A stretch of DNA of 41,664 bases from a virus, in IMG/VR virus record IMGVR_UViG_3300040809_000794, positions 1 to 41,664 of that record; one strand, written 5' to 3'. This document shows, piece by piece, positions 6,791-16,025 of the stretch. Every line of letters starts with the position of its first letter. Position 1 is the first letter of the stretch. Under the pieces are notes generated by a model. That model did not search any database. It saw nothing but the letters and a program-made list of their open reading frames with translations, and had not been told where the DNA came from. A program made the translations under genes and the position numbers.

Positions 6791-9366
6791 CAGTTTGCTC
6801 CTTTCGCACGGTTGCTATAGGCGCCTTCCCACGATGCGCCTGTGATTGTCACTGGCAGCCAGCTGGTTGATTCAACCATGATGCGACATGCAGTGTTCTC
6901 AGAGTAGATGGGAACTCTGAACCAGCCAGAGTCAAGGTGGCTGGTCTCTGTGTCGAGCCTGTTGTTTAGGACATTGGGGCGACGTGACCTGTACTCATGA
7001 ACGCTGTCAAGCTCTCTGTTAAAGCGTTTCACCCTGACTCGATACGCACCCGTGTTGTGGTGGTACGTCGTCAGATGCAGGATCTGTGTACGGCCATCCT
7101 GCTTGCCGACAATGCGCCGCCTGCCCTGGTCTCGGTCTGGCACATAGAACTTTGTGAACTCATACGTGAATTGGTACTCCTCGCCAAACGCCACCTTGGC
7201 GTTGGTGTAGTCCCCCTTGGCATCGCACACGATCTGGTTGCCAGAGGTGGCGCTGCCCAGGAGCAGCCCCTCGTTCACGTCGTTGGTGAACCGCACCACC
7301 GCTCTGGCCTGGCCCTGGATCTGGTACGGCAGGGTGAACGTCGTCCGCCTGGTGGTGGCGTCATAGCTGGCGCTCACCTGCTCGGGCCCTGAGTTGCACT
7401 CTGGGTACAGCAGCAGGCGGTCCAGGTGTACCTGCTCGCTGCCGGGCACCTCCAGCTCATCGCTCACAATCCGCACGAGCGACGTGCCATCGGCGTAGGT
7501 CAGCACCAGGTACATCTCGTTGTCCAGGAAGCCGATCCACCTCACGTCACCGTTGAAGGTGTACTTGCTCCAGCTGGCCTGTTGCTTGGAGACACCCTGC
7601 TCAGATGCACCGAATAGGTACTTGTACACATAGATCGTCTTCGTGTCGGCTGGGGTGACGCACGCCATCAGATCAATCGTTTCACCCACATCCCAGTGAG
7701 TGACAAGCCCCTCGATGTACTTCGGAATTAACGTGCAGATGTCATTGCTGCCGCCAAGATTGAGGCCAACGCGACGTTGCGTGTTCTCGGTGAAGTTGTA
7801 CTCCCGGAAGTGGGTATAGCCGAACTCCTTGGTGGCGAACAGGACCTGAGGTCCGGCCAGCTTTGGTCGCACATCAGGATTCATCTCCAGGTTGCTCAGT
7901 CGCACGATGATTGCGGTGAGCGCTGTCAACACATCCGCATCAGCAGGCTTCACCTGGAACTGTGCGTACTGGCTGAACACCAGGATCGACTCATCAAACG
8001 GCAGCAGCCAGTTCAACTCTGAGCTGATCTCTGCTGTTGCAAGAACGCTGAAGGTGTCCTTGGCCGTCAAGGCCACGCTGCTGTCCTGGAAGAAGTTGAA
8101 GATGTCATCCGTCTCGCTGAACACCACGCTCTGCCCGGCGGCGAACACATACCTCCCACGGAAGATCGTGTGGTCCTTCACTACCTTCCCAACGAACTCG
8201 GGGTTGGGCACCGTCACCAGGTCGCCAGCCGTCCTCTCGGCCCACTGCGGGAACGTGTAGGTGTAGGTCTGCCCGCCCACCGTCTGGCTCCTCTGGGCCC
8301 CGTCAGCAGGCCCTACGAAGATCACCCCGGCCGCGGCCCGGTAGATCACCAGGGGCATCGTGTTGCTGTCCAGCTTGTACTGAATGCCCGGCTGCAGGGT
8401 CTCGGCCCAGCCGCCATTGCCCATCGTGATCCCGCCGACCGTTGAGAACTTCAAGTAGCGGTCGTCAGCTGTTTGGCTTGGGTCGCTGCTGACCTTGATG
8501 ACAAAGCCATTGGTGGCGATCGTCGGCAGTTCCGCCGTGCTCGTCACCTGTTCCTTCACGATCCGGGCCAGGCTGTTGCCCCGGCCGTCGTCGATCGTCA
8601 GCGTGAAGTCGCTGTTGTCGGTCTTCCTGACGTGGACGACGTGGCGATCAATGGTCGTGGTGTAGCCCCCGACCGCATCAATCTTGGCCTTGAGCTCTGA
8701 CGCCACCGTGCTCGTGCTCAGCTGGTTGCTGGTTGCTGTCGCAGCAGGCGTGGTCACGGCCGCCAGTGCCGTCCCATCCAGCGTCAGGACGTAGGAGATG
8801 TCGTAGGCCACGCCCTGCACGAAGATCAGGGCCTCGTTGGCCGGTGCCGGGCTGGTGGCTGCGTCCATCGCCACCGTCTGTTGCCGGTTCAACAGCAGGC
8901 CCAGGGGCCCGTTGTTGATCAGCACGTACTTCTTCTGGTAGTCCCCGGCCGCGTTGTGGATGTAGCTGCTGCTGGTGGCGGTCACCACGTTGCCCGACAC
9001 GCTCAGCCCTGGGCCGTGCACGTCAACAGCTGGCGCGGTTCCGGTGATGCCAACCTCCAGCTTGGTGTTGGACCCATCGGGGTAGAGCATCATCCCGTAG
9101 CGCTCGCCCGAGACGACGTTCATCATCTGCAGGTAGAAGTCCGCCGCCGCAGTCGGCAGGAACCTCTCCACCAGGCGCATCGGGTTGCGTTTACACAGGC
9201 CCTCCACGGGACTGCTCCACCCGTTGATCTGCTCCTCGCCCTGGCCGACCAGGCGCAGGTGTGGCGGCTGCTGGCTGACACCCTGGATCAGGGAGTCAAC
9301 GCTCACTTCAACAGGCCCAGTCACCTTGCCGGATTGGGTGCGGACCAGACGGGACTTCCTGCGCAT
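6790..9366 (-). CDS. tail tubular protein B (gp12-like)
   Basis: 858 residues, slightly longer than T7 gp12 (about 794). The N-terminal segment VDSLIQGVSQQPPHLRLVGQ with a following CKRNP is the hallmark of T7-type tail nozzle proteins, and the rest is beta-rich as expected. It forms the tail nozzle below gp11. An extra N-terminal stretch of about 20 residues (RRKSRLVRTQSGKVTG) precedes the conserved start. The gene is coupled to gp11 upstream and the gp14-like gene downstream by short overlaps. Confidence 0.93.
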   Translation of the reverse strand: MRRKSRLVRTQSGKVTGPVEVSVDSLIQGVSQQPPHLRLVGQGEEQINGWSSPVEGLCKRNPMRLVERFLPTAAADFYLQMMNVVSGERYGMMLYPDGSNTKLEVGITGTAPAVDVHGPGLSVSGNVVTATSSSYIHNAAGDYQKKYVLINNGPLGLLLNRQQTVAMDAATSPAPANEALIFVQGVAYDISYVLTLDGTALAAVTTPAATATSNQLSTSTVASELKAKIDAVGGYTTTIDRHVVHVRKTDNSDFTLTIDDGRGNSLARIVKEQVTSTAELPTIATNGFVIKVSSDPSQTADDRYLKFSTVGGITMGNGGWAETLQPGIQYKLDSNTMPLVIYRAAAGVIFVGPADGAQRSQTVGGQTYTYTFPQWAERTAGDLVTVPNPEFVGKVVKDHTIFRGRYVFAAGQSVVFSETDDIFNFFQDSSVALTAKDTFSVLATAEISSELNWLLPFDESILVFSQYAQFQVKPADADVLTALTAIIVRLSNLEMNPDVRPKLAGPQVLFATKEFGYTHFREYNFTENTQRRVGLNLGGSNDICTLIPKYIEGLVTHWDVGETIDLMACVTPADTKTIYVYKYLFGASEQGVSKQQASWSKYTFNGDVRWIGFLDNEMYLVLTYADGTSLVRIVSDELEVPGSEQVHLDRLLLYPECNSGPEQVSASYDATTRRTTFTLPYQIQGQARAVVRFTNDVNEGLLLGSATSGNQIVCDAKGDYTNAKVAFGEEYQFTYEFTKFYVPDRDQGRRRIVGKQDGRTQILHLTTYHHNTGAYRVRVKRFNRELDSVHEYRSRRPNVLNNRLDTETSHLDSGWFRVPIYSENTACRIMVESTSWLPVTITGASWEGAYSNRAKGAN

Positions 9367-9989
9367 CAGTGGAACCTGAATCGTGTGCCTTCAGCTGGGA
9401 TGTAGCCAAGACCGCTGCCGATGCCACGGTCATTGCCCCAGAGCATGTTGTTGCGACCCTCGCGCTCCTCTGCCCGAATCAGCATTGTGCGGGCGTACTC
9501 CTCATCCTGCGCCGTGTAGGTGTAGATGATGTTGGAGTTGACGTACCGATCGCTGTAGATCCGCGCCGCCCTGATCGTCACGTACTGCTGCGCTGCATGG
9601 GGCATCTGCTCCCACGGCAGCAGCATCACGATCTGATCCACAATCAGCGATGCAACGTCGCTGCCAAAGTCAAACTTGCGTTGCGCTCTGTCGTAGACCC
9701 TGCTACCTCGCGCCACGTACCGGCCATCGGGGTAGCGGTTGGGCGAGAACAGAACCTGCAGGCTGTCGCTGCTGATCGGAAACTGGTTGGTGCTGTCCTT
9801 CTGCAGCTCCACGTTGTAGTCCGTGTTCCAGGACCACCCCTCGGCCTGCACGTCGCGGCTCACTTCGTGCAGCGTCCGGCGGGCCAGGGCGCTGTCGGTG
9901 ATCTCGTTCACCGTCGTGTCGCTCAGGCGGTCGATCGGCGCTTCGCCAATCACCCCGAGCAACGTGTTGATTGCTTCAAGCTCTGTCAT
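9366..9989 (-). CDS. tail tubular protein A (gp11-like)
   Basis: 207 residues. The N-terminus (ELEAINTLLGVIGEAPIDRL) and the segment EVSRDVQAEGWSWNTDYNVEL are characteristic of T7 gp11, the gatekeeper ring between portal and nozzle. Length is close to T7 gp11 (196). It follows the capsid terminator and precedes gp12 with an overlap, the conserved T7 gene order. Confidence 0.93.
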   Translation of the reverse strand: MTELEAINTLLGVIGEAPIDRLSDTTVNEITDSALARRTLHEVSRDVQAEGWSWNTDYNVELQKDSTNQFPISSDSLQVLFSPNRYPDGRYVARGSRVYDRAQRKFDFGSDVASLIVDQIVMLLPWEQMPHAAQQYVTIRAARIYSDRYVNSNIIYTYTAQDEEYARTMLIRAEEREGRNNMLWGNDRGIGSGLGYIPAEGTRFRFH

Positions 9990-10016
9990 CGCATTTCACC
10001 CTCACGATTAGCCATG

Positions 10017-10039
10017 AAAAAGGGGGCATCTCTGCCCCC
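10017..10039 (-). terminator. intrinsic terminator after the capsid gene
   Basis: Minus strand GGGGGCA, loop GAGA, TGCCCCC, TTTTT. It lies about 30 bases past the capsid stop, as the main T7 terminator does after gene 10. Confidence 0.92.
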
Positions 10040-10068
10040 ATCTTGACAGCGCTGAATTGCGAAACCAA

Positions 10069-11112
10069 TCAGGCCACAGTGTTGTGAACCTCGACCACGC
10101 ACTCAGGCCGGAGAATGCCGAAGCCGCAGGCGTACTTGGCAACCATCAAGGTGGACTGGTACATCACGTTGTAGTCGTTACCAGTCATCTGCATGGACAG
10201 GTCGCGCAGCTTCAGTACACCAGCGGCACCACGCTGGAAGGCCAGCATCTTGGTGCTGGTCATGTCCACAGAGGACAGCACTGTGTCAGAGCCAGCGAAG
10301 GTGTAACCCTGTTCGCCGGTCTTGGCAGTGACGTTGCCCTGCTTGATGTGGTTGGAGCTGTAGATGCTGAAGCCAGCCAGCTTGCTGATCTGACCGTCCT
10401 TGTAGGAACCGTTGGCGCCTTGCTGGTTGAAGTCGAAGTTCACTGCACGGCTGGATTGGATCAGCGTGTAGTAGATCTCCGGCGAGCACACCAGCACCCG
10501 GCCGTCAGAAGGAATGTCCTTCTCGTCCAGGGCCTGGGCCGCGGCAAACACCGAGGCAACCAGGTCGTCAGCGGTCGGGGTGGCCTTGTTCAGGTTGATC
10601 CGAGTGCCGGTCCGGTAGGGATCGTCAGGGCTCAGACCAGAAGGCAGGTTGGCGGTCAGGTCGCCAGAGCTGGTGCGAGCACCAAGGGTCAGCACACGAG
10701 CGAGGCGCTTGTCGTACTCACGAGCCAGGGCTTGGCCCAGCTCTTTGGAGTAGATCGAGCGGATGTCGTAGTGGTTCTTGGCTTCGTCCAGGTCGTACAG
10801 AGCGGCGTCTGCAATGAGCAGATCGTCGATCTTGATCACGACCTCGTTCTGAGCCATGTTCCCCTGGCCCTCGATCATCTTGCCGGGGGTGTGATACCGA
10901 GCCGTGAAGCGGCCGGTCACAGGGAACTGGGCGCTCTTGCCGTTCTGGATCGTCCGCTCTTGAACGAACGAGGAGAAGATGCAGTTGCGCTTGAAGGCTT
11001 GCAGCACTTCGCCGCTGAAGACCTTCAGGAATAGAGCATTGTCTTTTGCCCAAGTACCGGCGTCATTGTTAATTACACCGGCCCTGGACAGAGTTGCGTC
11101 AGGTGCAGCCAC
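10069..11112 (-). CDS. major capsid protein (gp10-like)
   Basis: 347 residues, equal to the usual T7-type length. Conserved stretches include VFSGEVLQAF, the segment SFVQERTIQNGKSAQFPVTG, IDDLLIADAALYDLDEAKNHYDIRS and ALAREYDKRLARVL, an HK97-fold shell protein. It follows scaffold and portal in the order typical of T7 relatives and has a strong terminator behind it. A 138-base leader with a hairpin separates it from the scaffold gene, suggesting its own promoter or mRNA processing for high expression. Confidence 0.95.
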   Translation of the reverse strand: MAAPDATLSRAGVINNDAGTWAKDNALFLKVFSGEVLQAFKRNCIFSSFVQERTIQNGKSAQFPVTGRFTARYHTPGKMIEGQGNMAQNEVVIKIDDLLIADAALYDLDEAKNHYDIRSIYSKELGQALAREYDKRLARVLTLGARTSSGDLTANLPSGLSPDDPYRTGTRINLNKATPTADDLVASVFAAAQALDEKDIPSDGRVLVCSPEIYYTLIQSSRAVNFDFNQQGANGSYKDGQISKLAGFSIYSSNHIKQGNVTAKTGEQGYTFAGSDTVLSSVDMTSTKMLAFQRGAAGVLKLRDLSMQMTGNDYNVMYQSTLMVAKYACGFGILRPECVVEVHNTVA

Positions 11113-11250
11113 CGTTAGCCTCCGTTGTCAGGGTGTACGTGCGATCAACGTTGAGGCATTACACCTCATCACTCCTTGCACTTGGGGTGTCGGCGTACCG
11201 GGCCCAGGGCAGAACCGTGTGTTGGATCTGCCCTTAGTTCTACATCACTG
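11113..11250 (-). promoter_or_regulatory. capsid leader region with hairpin
   Basis: A 138-base gap upstream of the capsid gene with no ORF. It holds a perfect 8-base inverted repeat AGGGCAGA (11206-11213) / TCTGCCCT (11227-11234), and on the minus strand a TTGACA in GTTGACAGTGATG. Both could belong to a promoter or an mRNA stabilising leader; neither has a proven partner element. Confidence 0.45.
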
Positions 11251-11955
11251 TCAACGTGATTGGAACACGTTGCTCACTGCAATCCGTCGCTCCACTTCCT
11301 TGATGTAAGCAGGGTCAGGATTGGGGCCGCTGTAGCGAGGGTCATTCATTGCTTCAACAACTTGCGCTTCGCTGCTGAAACCCTTCACCTCATTGCTGGG
11401 GGCGCGACCGCCTGACAGCCGCGGCTCATAGCCGTTGCTCATCATGAAGTCGTACTGCAGGCCCTTCAGCAGCGACAGGATCACCGGCTCGCTGCCCTGC
11501 GCCAGGGCAACATTGAACGCCTCCAGGCGCCCTTCCTCCAGATTGTTGGCAGCCCAAGTCGCCAGTCGCTGGTACTGCTTCTCGCCGCCAACCTGGCGGA
11601 GCACGTTCTCCCGGATTGCCTCAGCCTGCTCGCGGGTGATGTCGCTTTCGGGCTCTGGACTGTCGTCCTCGCCCTCGTCGTCATCACCTTGGTCTGCAGC
11701 CTGGCTCTCGGCCGGAGCCTCCTCAGCTGGAGCCTGGCCGTTCTTTACCCGGCTGTACTCAGCCTGCAGGCTCTGATAAGCCTGGGCCAGGTCGTCAACG
11801 CTCTGATACTTCCCGAGGATCAGCTCGCCGCCCTGGCTTTCGCCGCCGGTTGCTTCGTCGTACAGCTCGGCCCGAGCGGTCTCAACCTTGGCAGCCTCTT
11901 CAACGACAGCTGAATCAGCAAAGCTGCCGTCTTGGCCTGTGGTTACTTCTGGCAT
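11251..11955 (-). CDS. capsid assembly scaffolding protein (gp9-like)
   Basis: 234 residues, acidic, low in aromatic residues, with a Glu/Asp/Gln-rich middle (DQGDDDEGEDDSPEPESD) and helical ends. This is the usual character of T7 gp9-type scaffolds, which line the procapsid and leave before DNA packaging. Place between portal and capsid supports the call. The ATG overlaps the preceding small gene's stop as TAATG. Confidence 0.85.
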   Translation of the reverse strand: MPEVTTGQDGSFADSAVVEEAAKVETARAELYDEATGGESQGGELILGKYQSVDDLAQAYQSLQAEYSRVKNGQAPAEEAPAESQAADQGDDDEGEDDSPEPESDITREQAEAIRENVLRQVGGEKQYQRLATWAANNLEEGRLEAFNVALAQGSEPVILSLLKGLQYDFMMSNGYEPRLSGGRAPSNEVKGFSSEAQVVEAMNDPRYSGPNPDPAYIKEVERRIAVSNVFQSR

Positions 11956-12134
11956 TAGCGCACAAAGCCATCTTCAATAATCATCCCGCCCTCGCCACTG
12001 GGGTAGGGCGAGAAACGGGTGCCAGCTGGCAGCTCTGCTTTTTTTTCAGGCTGCTTGTCCGCCTGGAGTTCCACCTCCGGGCTGCCCTCCCCCTGTTGCA
12101 GGGGCACCCGGCTGCGGCGGCGCGATGAGTCCAT
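11955..12134 (-). CDS. small protein between portal and scaffold, function unknown
   Basis: 59 residues, beginning MDSSRRRSRVPLQQGEGS and ending GTRFSPYPSGEGGMIIEDGFV, largely polar and probably disordered. It overlaps the portal 3' end by 89 bases in another frame. An AAGGAG ribosome site lies 9 bases before the ATG at 12134, and its stop overlaps the scaffold start, which supports it as a real gene. It may be a head assembly accessory, by position only. Confidence 0.65.
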   Translation of the reverse strand: MDSSRRRSRVPLQQGEGSPEVELQADKQPEKKAELPAGTRFSPYPSGEGGMIIEDGFVR

Positions 12135-13656
12135 TGTCAACAGCTCCTTGTGTGAGTTGTTGCGCCAACTGTACCTGCTGTTGTTGTGCCATAGCAGCCT
12201 GCAATTCCTGTTCGGTTTTCACCAGGCCGTTGATGTCAATGCCATCCGACGCTGCATAGCGACGGATCAACTCAGATGGATTGATGTACTGCAGGAACTG
12301 CTCGGGGCCAATGCTTGCAGCGACAACCTGCAGGAAGTTGGTCAGCCGCTGCTTGTCGTTGCCGCGGCCAATGGCCTCCAATCCGGTCGTCACCTGGGGC
12401 TCCACCAGGCCCTCGGGCACAGGAGGCAGATCGCCCCGGCGTTCCATCATGTGCATCACCCGCCGAATCAACGGCAGCTGCAGCTCATTGCTGAGGATGC
12501 TGTAGACCCCGCCGAGGCCCTGCTCCAGCTGCTCAGCCATCAGGCGAATCTCCTCAGCAGTAACCCGCTCGGCGTCACGCTGCACTGCCTCGTTGGCCAG
12601 GAACGTGAAGTTGAGCCGGCGTTCAATCAACTGCATCGTCTGTAATGCAGTAGCAAAGTCATTCGCCTTCTGCACTTGCAGGAACTCAACGTCGGCTGCA
12701 TTGCCAGCAACGATCGCTCCGTTCTCTGCCCTGGCCAACACGTCAGCTCTGGTCGTCCCATTCGGGTTGACCAGGCCAATGGCCTTAGCCGCAATCAAAC
12801 TGCCTTGCACAATCGCCTTGCTCAGGCTCTCCAGGCTTTGCAGGTCTCCCAGCACGTCCTCCACCAGGCTGCGCCCATAGCTCTCACCGGCAATGCGGTG
12901 CAGCCGCAACGGGATCCAAGGGCTGGTGGCCAGCCGACTGAAGCCAGTGCTACCGGGGATCTTCTTCCCGTCGTACTCCTGGAACCACTCAACCTGGTTC
13001 CCCTCGGCCCGAGGGTCGATCGTGACGTGGGTGTACAGATCCTCCACGTCCCTGTCGTCCCCCTCTTCCGCCTTTGCTTCTGCTCCCTCGGGCAGGTGGC
13101 GGTGGGACACGTTCTCCCGGATCACGATCTCAGTGACGTTCCCCTCTGGGTCGCGGTCAACGCAGAAGGACCGCAGGCCGTACATGCGGATGGCATCCTC
13201 CCCGATGTAGAGCAAGGCGTTGCCGCCAACAAGCAAGTGCTTGATGGCTTCAAACAGGGCAGGCCTGGCTTGCAGCTGGTCCATGCGCTGCAGGATCTGT
13301 CGCTCCATGGAGGACAGGCCGACGTCAAGGTCGGTCGCTAGCTGCTCGGGGTCGGCTCCCGTTCTCTCCACGTAGCTGTCCAGCTCGCCCTTGTCGAGAA
13401 CCAGGCGGAAGAAGGGCTGGCTCGGCGGGTACAAAGCGAGGAGCAGCTTGGCGCTGAGGCTGCTTACACCACGGGCGCCGGCCCCCTGGTACAGGCCGTT
13501 GAGCTTGTTGAACTGTTGTCCTGTGTCACCGAAATGCTGATCCGATTCAGGGATCAACGTCGGGATGGTCAGGGCCGAGCAGTCGATAGCCCGGCGCAGG
13601 TACTGGCTGCGAAACAGTTCAAGATCACGCCAGCGCGATTGAGCAGTGTCCTTCAT
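12046..13656 (-). CDS. head-tail connector / portal protein (gp8-like)
   Basis: 536 residues, matching T7 gp8 (536). Family-type segments include SRWRDLELFRSQYLRRAIDCSALTIP near the N-terminus, FNKLNGLYQGAGARGVSSLSAKLLLALYPP, and RDAERVTAEEIRLMAEQLEQ in the C-terminal half. It forms the dodecameric ring for DNA packaging and tail attachment. The C-terminus is a Gly/Pro/Gln-rich tail overlapping the next gene. The start overlaps the upstream structural gene by a few bases. Confidence 0.94.
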   Translation of the reverse strand: MKDTAQSRWRDLELFRSQYLRRAIDCSALTIPTLIPESDQHFGDTGQQFNKLNGLYQGAGARGVSSLSAKLLLALYPPSQPFFRLVLDKGELDSYVERTGADPEQLATDLDVGLSSMERQILQRMDQLQARPALFEAIKHLLVGGNALLYIGEDAIRMYGLRSFCVDRDPEGNVTEIVIRENVSHRHLPEGAEAKAEEGDDRDVEDLYTHVTIDPRAEGNQVEWFQEYDGKKIPGSTGFSRLATSPWIPLRLHRIAGESYGRSLVEDVLGDLQSLESLSKAIVQGSLIAAKAIGLVNPNGTTRADVLARAENGAIVAGNAADVEFLQVQKANDFATALQTMQLIERRLNFTFLANEAVQRDAERVTAEEIRLMAEQLEQGLGGVYSILSNELQLPLIRRVMHMMERRGDLPPVPEGLVEPQVTTGLEAIGRGNDKQRLTNFLQVVAASIGPEQFLQYINPSELIRRYAASDGIDINGLVKTEQELQAAMAQQQQVQLAQQLTQGAVDNGLIAPPQPGAPATGGGQPGGGTPGGQAA

Positions 13657-14603
13657 GCGAGTTGCAGGCCGGCGAGGGGATTGGAGTTAGAGCCGATGCT
13701 GGAGGTGATCGCCAACGAGCTCAACGTGTTGTTGGCTTCTTCCCGCTGGGTCTTGCGTTGATCGCCCAGCTGCACCGATGCAGCGGTCGGCTCCAGAGCG
13801 GGGACGAAGGCGCGGCCCAGGGCGGCAGCTTGTCGTGCCTGCTCGGCATAGGCAGCTTCGGCCGCGGCCGCCTGCTGGGCCAGCATGTCCTGCGTCTGAG
13901 CAGCCTGCTGGTTCTGCATCATCATCAGGTCGTTGAGATACGCAATCTCGTTATCGGCCGCGGTCTGCGTTGCAGCGAGCTGATCGCCGAAGTCCAACTG
14001 CATCGCGTTGATCTGCTCTGCAACCTGATTGGCGTAGGCCTCCTGAGCAGCGCGGGCCTCGTCGATCTGCTGCTGGTACAGATCCTTGATGGCGTCAAAA
14101 GTGCCGTCGTTGGCGCTGCCGTCACCGGAGCTGTTGCTGCCACCACCACCGCCGCCACCACCGCCACCGCTGCCGCCCGCTGTTGCAGTGCCTCGGGGCA
14201 GGACAATTGGGTTGTAGGTGGTGGTGGCTGCTCGCTGAGTCACTCCGCCATTTGGGGTGCGACTGCTGCTGGCTGGCGTCGTGGTGGTGCTAGAGCCGTA
14301 GTAGGCCGTGCCCTTGTTGAGGCTCAGGCCGGCCAGTGGGGCCAAGGCCTGGGTGACCTGAGGCTTGGCTTGGAAGGTGCCGATCTTCTGGCCAAGTGAT
14401 CCGTAAGGGTTGGCAACGGCCTTGCTGACTCTGTTGCCGAGGTTGGAGCCGATGCCGACGCCCTTGCTGGTCGCCTTGGCAACGACTTGAGCAACAGACT
14501 TGCCGGTTGCTTTTGCAACCTTCTTTGCTTCCTTGTTGCTGAGAACAGCGCCGACATTCCTGACGGCCTGGCTGAGCTTCTTCTTTTTGTTCTTCTTACC
14601 CAT
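13653..14603 (-). CDS. virion-associated protein upstream of portal (gp7/gp7.3-like position)
   Basis: 316 residues: a lysine-rich N-terminus (MGKKNKKKKLSQAVRN), a Ser/Thr-rich region, a run of ten glycines encoded by GGT/GGC repeats at about 14139-14178, then a long Ala/Gln coiled-coil region and a C-terminus rich in Asn and Ser. Its position directly before the portal matches the T7 gp7/gp7.3 tail-assembly genes, but I see no motif that proves this. The glycine repeat could change length by slippage. Confidence 0.7.
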   Translation of the reverse strand: MGKKNKKKKLSQAVRNVGAVLSNKEAKKVAKATGKSVAQVVAKATSKGVGIGSNLGNRVSKAVANPYGSLGQKIGTFQAKPQVTQALAPLAGLSLNKGTAYYGSSTTTTPASSSRTPNGGVTQRAATTTYNPIVLPRGTATAGGSGGGGGGGGGGSNSSGDGSANDGTFDAIKDLYQQQIDEARAAQEAYANQVAEQINAMQLDFGDQLAATQTAADNEIAYLNDLMMMQNQQAAQTQDMLAQQAAAAEAAYAEQARQAAALGRAFVPALEPTAASVQLGDQRKTQREEANNTLSSLAITSSIGSNSNPLAGLQLA

Positions 14604-14778
14604 TGACGAGCCCCCTGAGGAAACGGATAACTGATCTCTGCCCTGCAGCGTACCGAATCTGGTCTAATGAGTCAGTCAATTCAGGGGTACGCTCGGGAAA
14701 CAACTGATCAAGTGCATCCAGCACTTCATCAGTAAGCTGATGTGCGATCACTCGCTTCAGTGTGTCGGGGGATTCCAT
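14596..14778 (-). CDS. small conserved cyanophage protein, function unknown
   Basis: 60 residues beginning MESPDTLKRVIAHQLTDEVL and containing AGQRSVIRFLRGLV. I recognise similar short proteins in cyanophages between exonuclease and head genes. The ATG at 14778 is preferred over an in-frame start 27 bases upstream; it overlaps the exonuclease 3' end by 22 bases. Helical; role unknown. Confidence 0.7.
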   Translation of the reverse strand: MESPDTLKRVIAHQLTDEVLDALDQLFPERTPELTDSLDQIRYAAGQRSVIRFLRGLVNG

Positions 14779-15593
14779 AGTTGAACTTGGTGGGTGTCGA
14801 AGCAATACTCATCACGCCGCAAGATCCTTACTAGCCTTGCCTGCTGCGTTGCGAACGTGGATGCGTTGTATAGATCAAGTTTCTTCTTCCTCTGTGCCTC
14901 CTCATACGTCCGAACAATCGCTTCCCAGCAATCCACAGGTCGTCCGAGGTCAAGCTTTTCGACGATCCTCTTGGCTCCGACCTCCCCAATGCCAGGACAG
15001 CCGGGGATGCCATCGGTCGAGTCGCCCTGTAGGTATTGCCGATAAGTGAATCTCTCGGAGTAATCAACCGTTGCTGTCTTGATGACTGAATCTGCTGCAT
15101 AGTCAATCGTCAGTCCCTCCTCGGGCTCAGGGTCTTTGGTTGTTGCGGTCCAGATGTGGCGCCCAGGGATCTGCAGCAGGTCCTTGTCACCGCTTGCGAT
15201 CACGTACTCCTCTCCATCCTGCAGCATCTGCGTGGCCAGGATCCCGATCAGATCATCGGCTTCAATCCTGGAGTACATGAACGCCAGGTCTTCGGTCAGC
15301 AGCTCTGAGCGCAACGGCTTGTAGCCAATCGGCTTTGGCTTGCCCTTCCTGTTGTGCTTGTACTCCGGGAAGATGTCGCGCCTAAAAGCACTGGCGTCCG
15401 TGAAGCAGTGCACAACGTCTGCCATTCGGCAGCCGTAGAACTCAACCCAGGTGGCCAGCTGGTTCCAGTAGTGCTCTCGTGCGGCAGGCAGCTCGCTGTG
15501 CCGGGTCCACACGTCTTCATCCAGCTGCACCTCTACCTCTGTGGCCGAGGTTGCCGCGAACAGCAGCATGTCAGCATCAAGCAAGATCTTCAT
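14757..15593 (-). CDS. 5'-3' exonuclease, FEN/T7 gp6 family
   Basis: 278 residues. Acidic metal ligands are visible: Asp6 (KILLDADML), Glu111/Asp113/Asp114 (IEADDLIG), Asp136/Asp138 (SGDKDLLQ), Asp191/Asp194 (GDSTDG). A helix-3-turn-helix DNA-binding motif follows (IPGCPGIGEVGAKRI). In T7, gp6 removes RNA primers and degrades host DNA. The start at 15593 (MKILLDAD) is preferred to an upstream in-frame start because the family begins there, and it overlaps the zinc-ribbon gene stop. In T7 relatives DNA polymerase precedes this gene; here only small genes do. Confidence 0.93.
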   Translation of the reverse strand: MKILLDADMLLFAATSATEVEVQLDEDVWTRHSELPAAREHYWNQLATWVEFYGCRMADVVHCFTDASAFRRDIFPEYKHNRKGKPKPIGYKPLRSELLTEDLAFMYSRIEADDLIGILATQMLQDGEEYVIASGDKDLLQIPGRHIWTATTKDPEPEEGLTIDYAADSVIKTATVDYSERFTYRQYLQGDSTDGIPGCPGIGEVGAKRIVEKLDLGRPVDCWEAIVRTYEEAQRKKKLDLYNASTFATQQARLVRILRRDEYCFDTHQVQLWNPPTH

Positions 15594-15802
15594 GCTGCCT
15601 CCACAACAGGTACGCGCCCGCGCCAAGCCACCCTGTCAATGATCTGCTCGCTGGGCTGCACGGTATAGAACCGATGCCCGCAGAACTCGCAATGTCGGCG
15701 GCGCACGATGTTTGCTTGAGCCTTGTCTCTAGCGGTTGTCACCACTTGTGTGATCAGCGCGTTGCACTCAGGGCACGGGGGCCCCTTCATGTTGATTGCC
15801 AT
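15590..15802 (-). CDS. NrdR-like zinc-ribbon protein
   Basis: 70 residues with four cysteines in two pairs (CPEC near residue 10, CEFC near 38) separated by a basic stretch IVRRRHCEFCGHRF, the layout of the NrdR N-terminal zinc ribbon without its ATP-cone domain. Host NrdR represses ribonucleotide reductase genes, but a 70-residue zinc ribbon alone could serve any DNA- or protein-binding role. Coupled to the exonuclease start. Confidence 0.7.
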   Translation of the reverse strand: MAINMKGPPCPECNALITQVVTTARDKAQANIVRRRHCEFCGHRFYTVQPSEQIIDRVAWRGRVPVVEAA

Positions 15803-15830
15803 TTCGGTTTGCGTTAGTTGATCGGACTTG

Positions 15831-16025
15831 TCAGCCCTGATAGAGCTTGTCGATGTATTGCCACACGGGATCTCCCTCGGGGACTCCCCTGTTGATCAGC
15901 CAGTCGCACAAGCTCTGGATGTCATAGAACGCAGCAGACGCGCCCTGGTAGCCAGCGACGTAAAGGTCGCTGCCATGTCCTCTGCAGATGTGCTGCACCA
16001 CCAGACGGCCCCTACCTCTTACCAT
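15831..16025 (-). CDS. small protein of the replication cluster, function unknown
   Basis: 64 residues beginning MVRGRGRLVVQHICRGHGSD and ending VWQYIDKLYQG. The ATG at 16025 overlaps the 3' end of the next upstream gene. A longer frame back to 16205 exists but its extra part overlaps a better coding frame. No family recognised. Confidence 0.6.
   Translation of the reverse strand: MVRGRGRLVVQHICRGHGSDLYVAGYQGASAAFYDIQSLCDWLINRGVPEGDPVWQYIDKLYQG

Noticed and set aside
5630-6820. 396-codon plus-strand frame opposite the gp14-like gene
   Set aside because: Leu/His/Gln-rich composition typical of the reverse complement of a helical protein gene; the minus frame has gene order and family support.
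10057-11034. 325-codon plus-strand frame opposite the capsid gene
   Set aside because: Val/Leu/Gly-rich antisense of a clear gp10 homologue.
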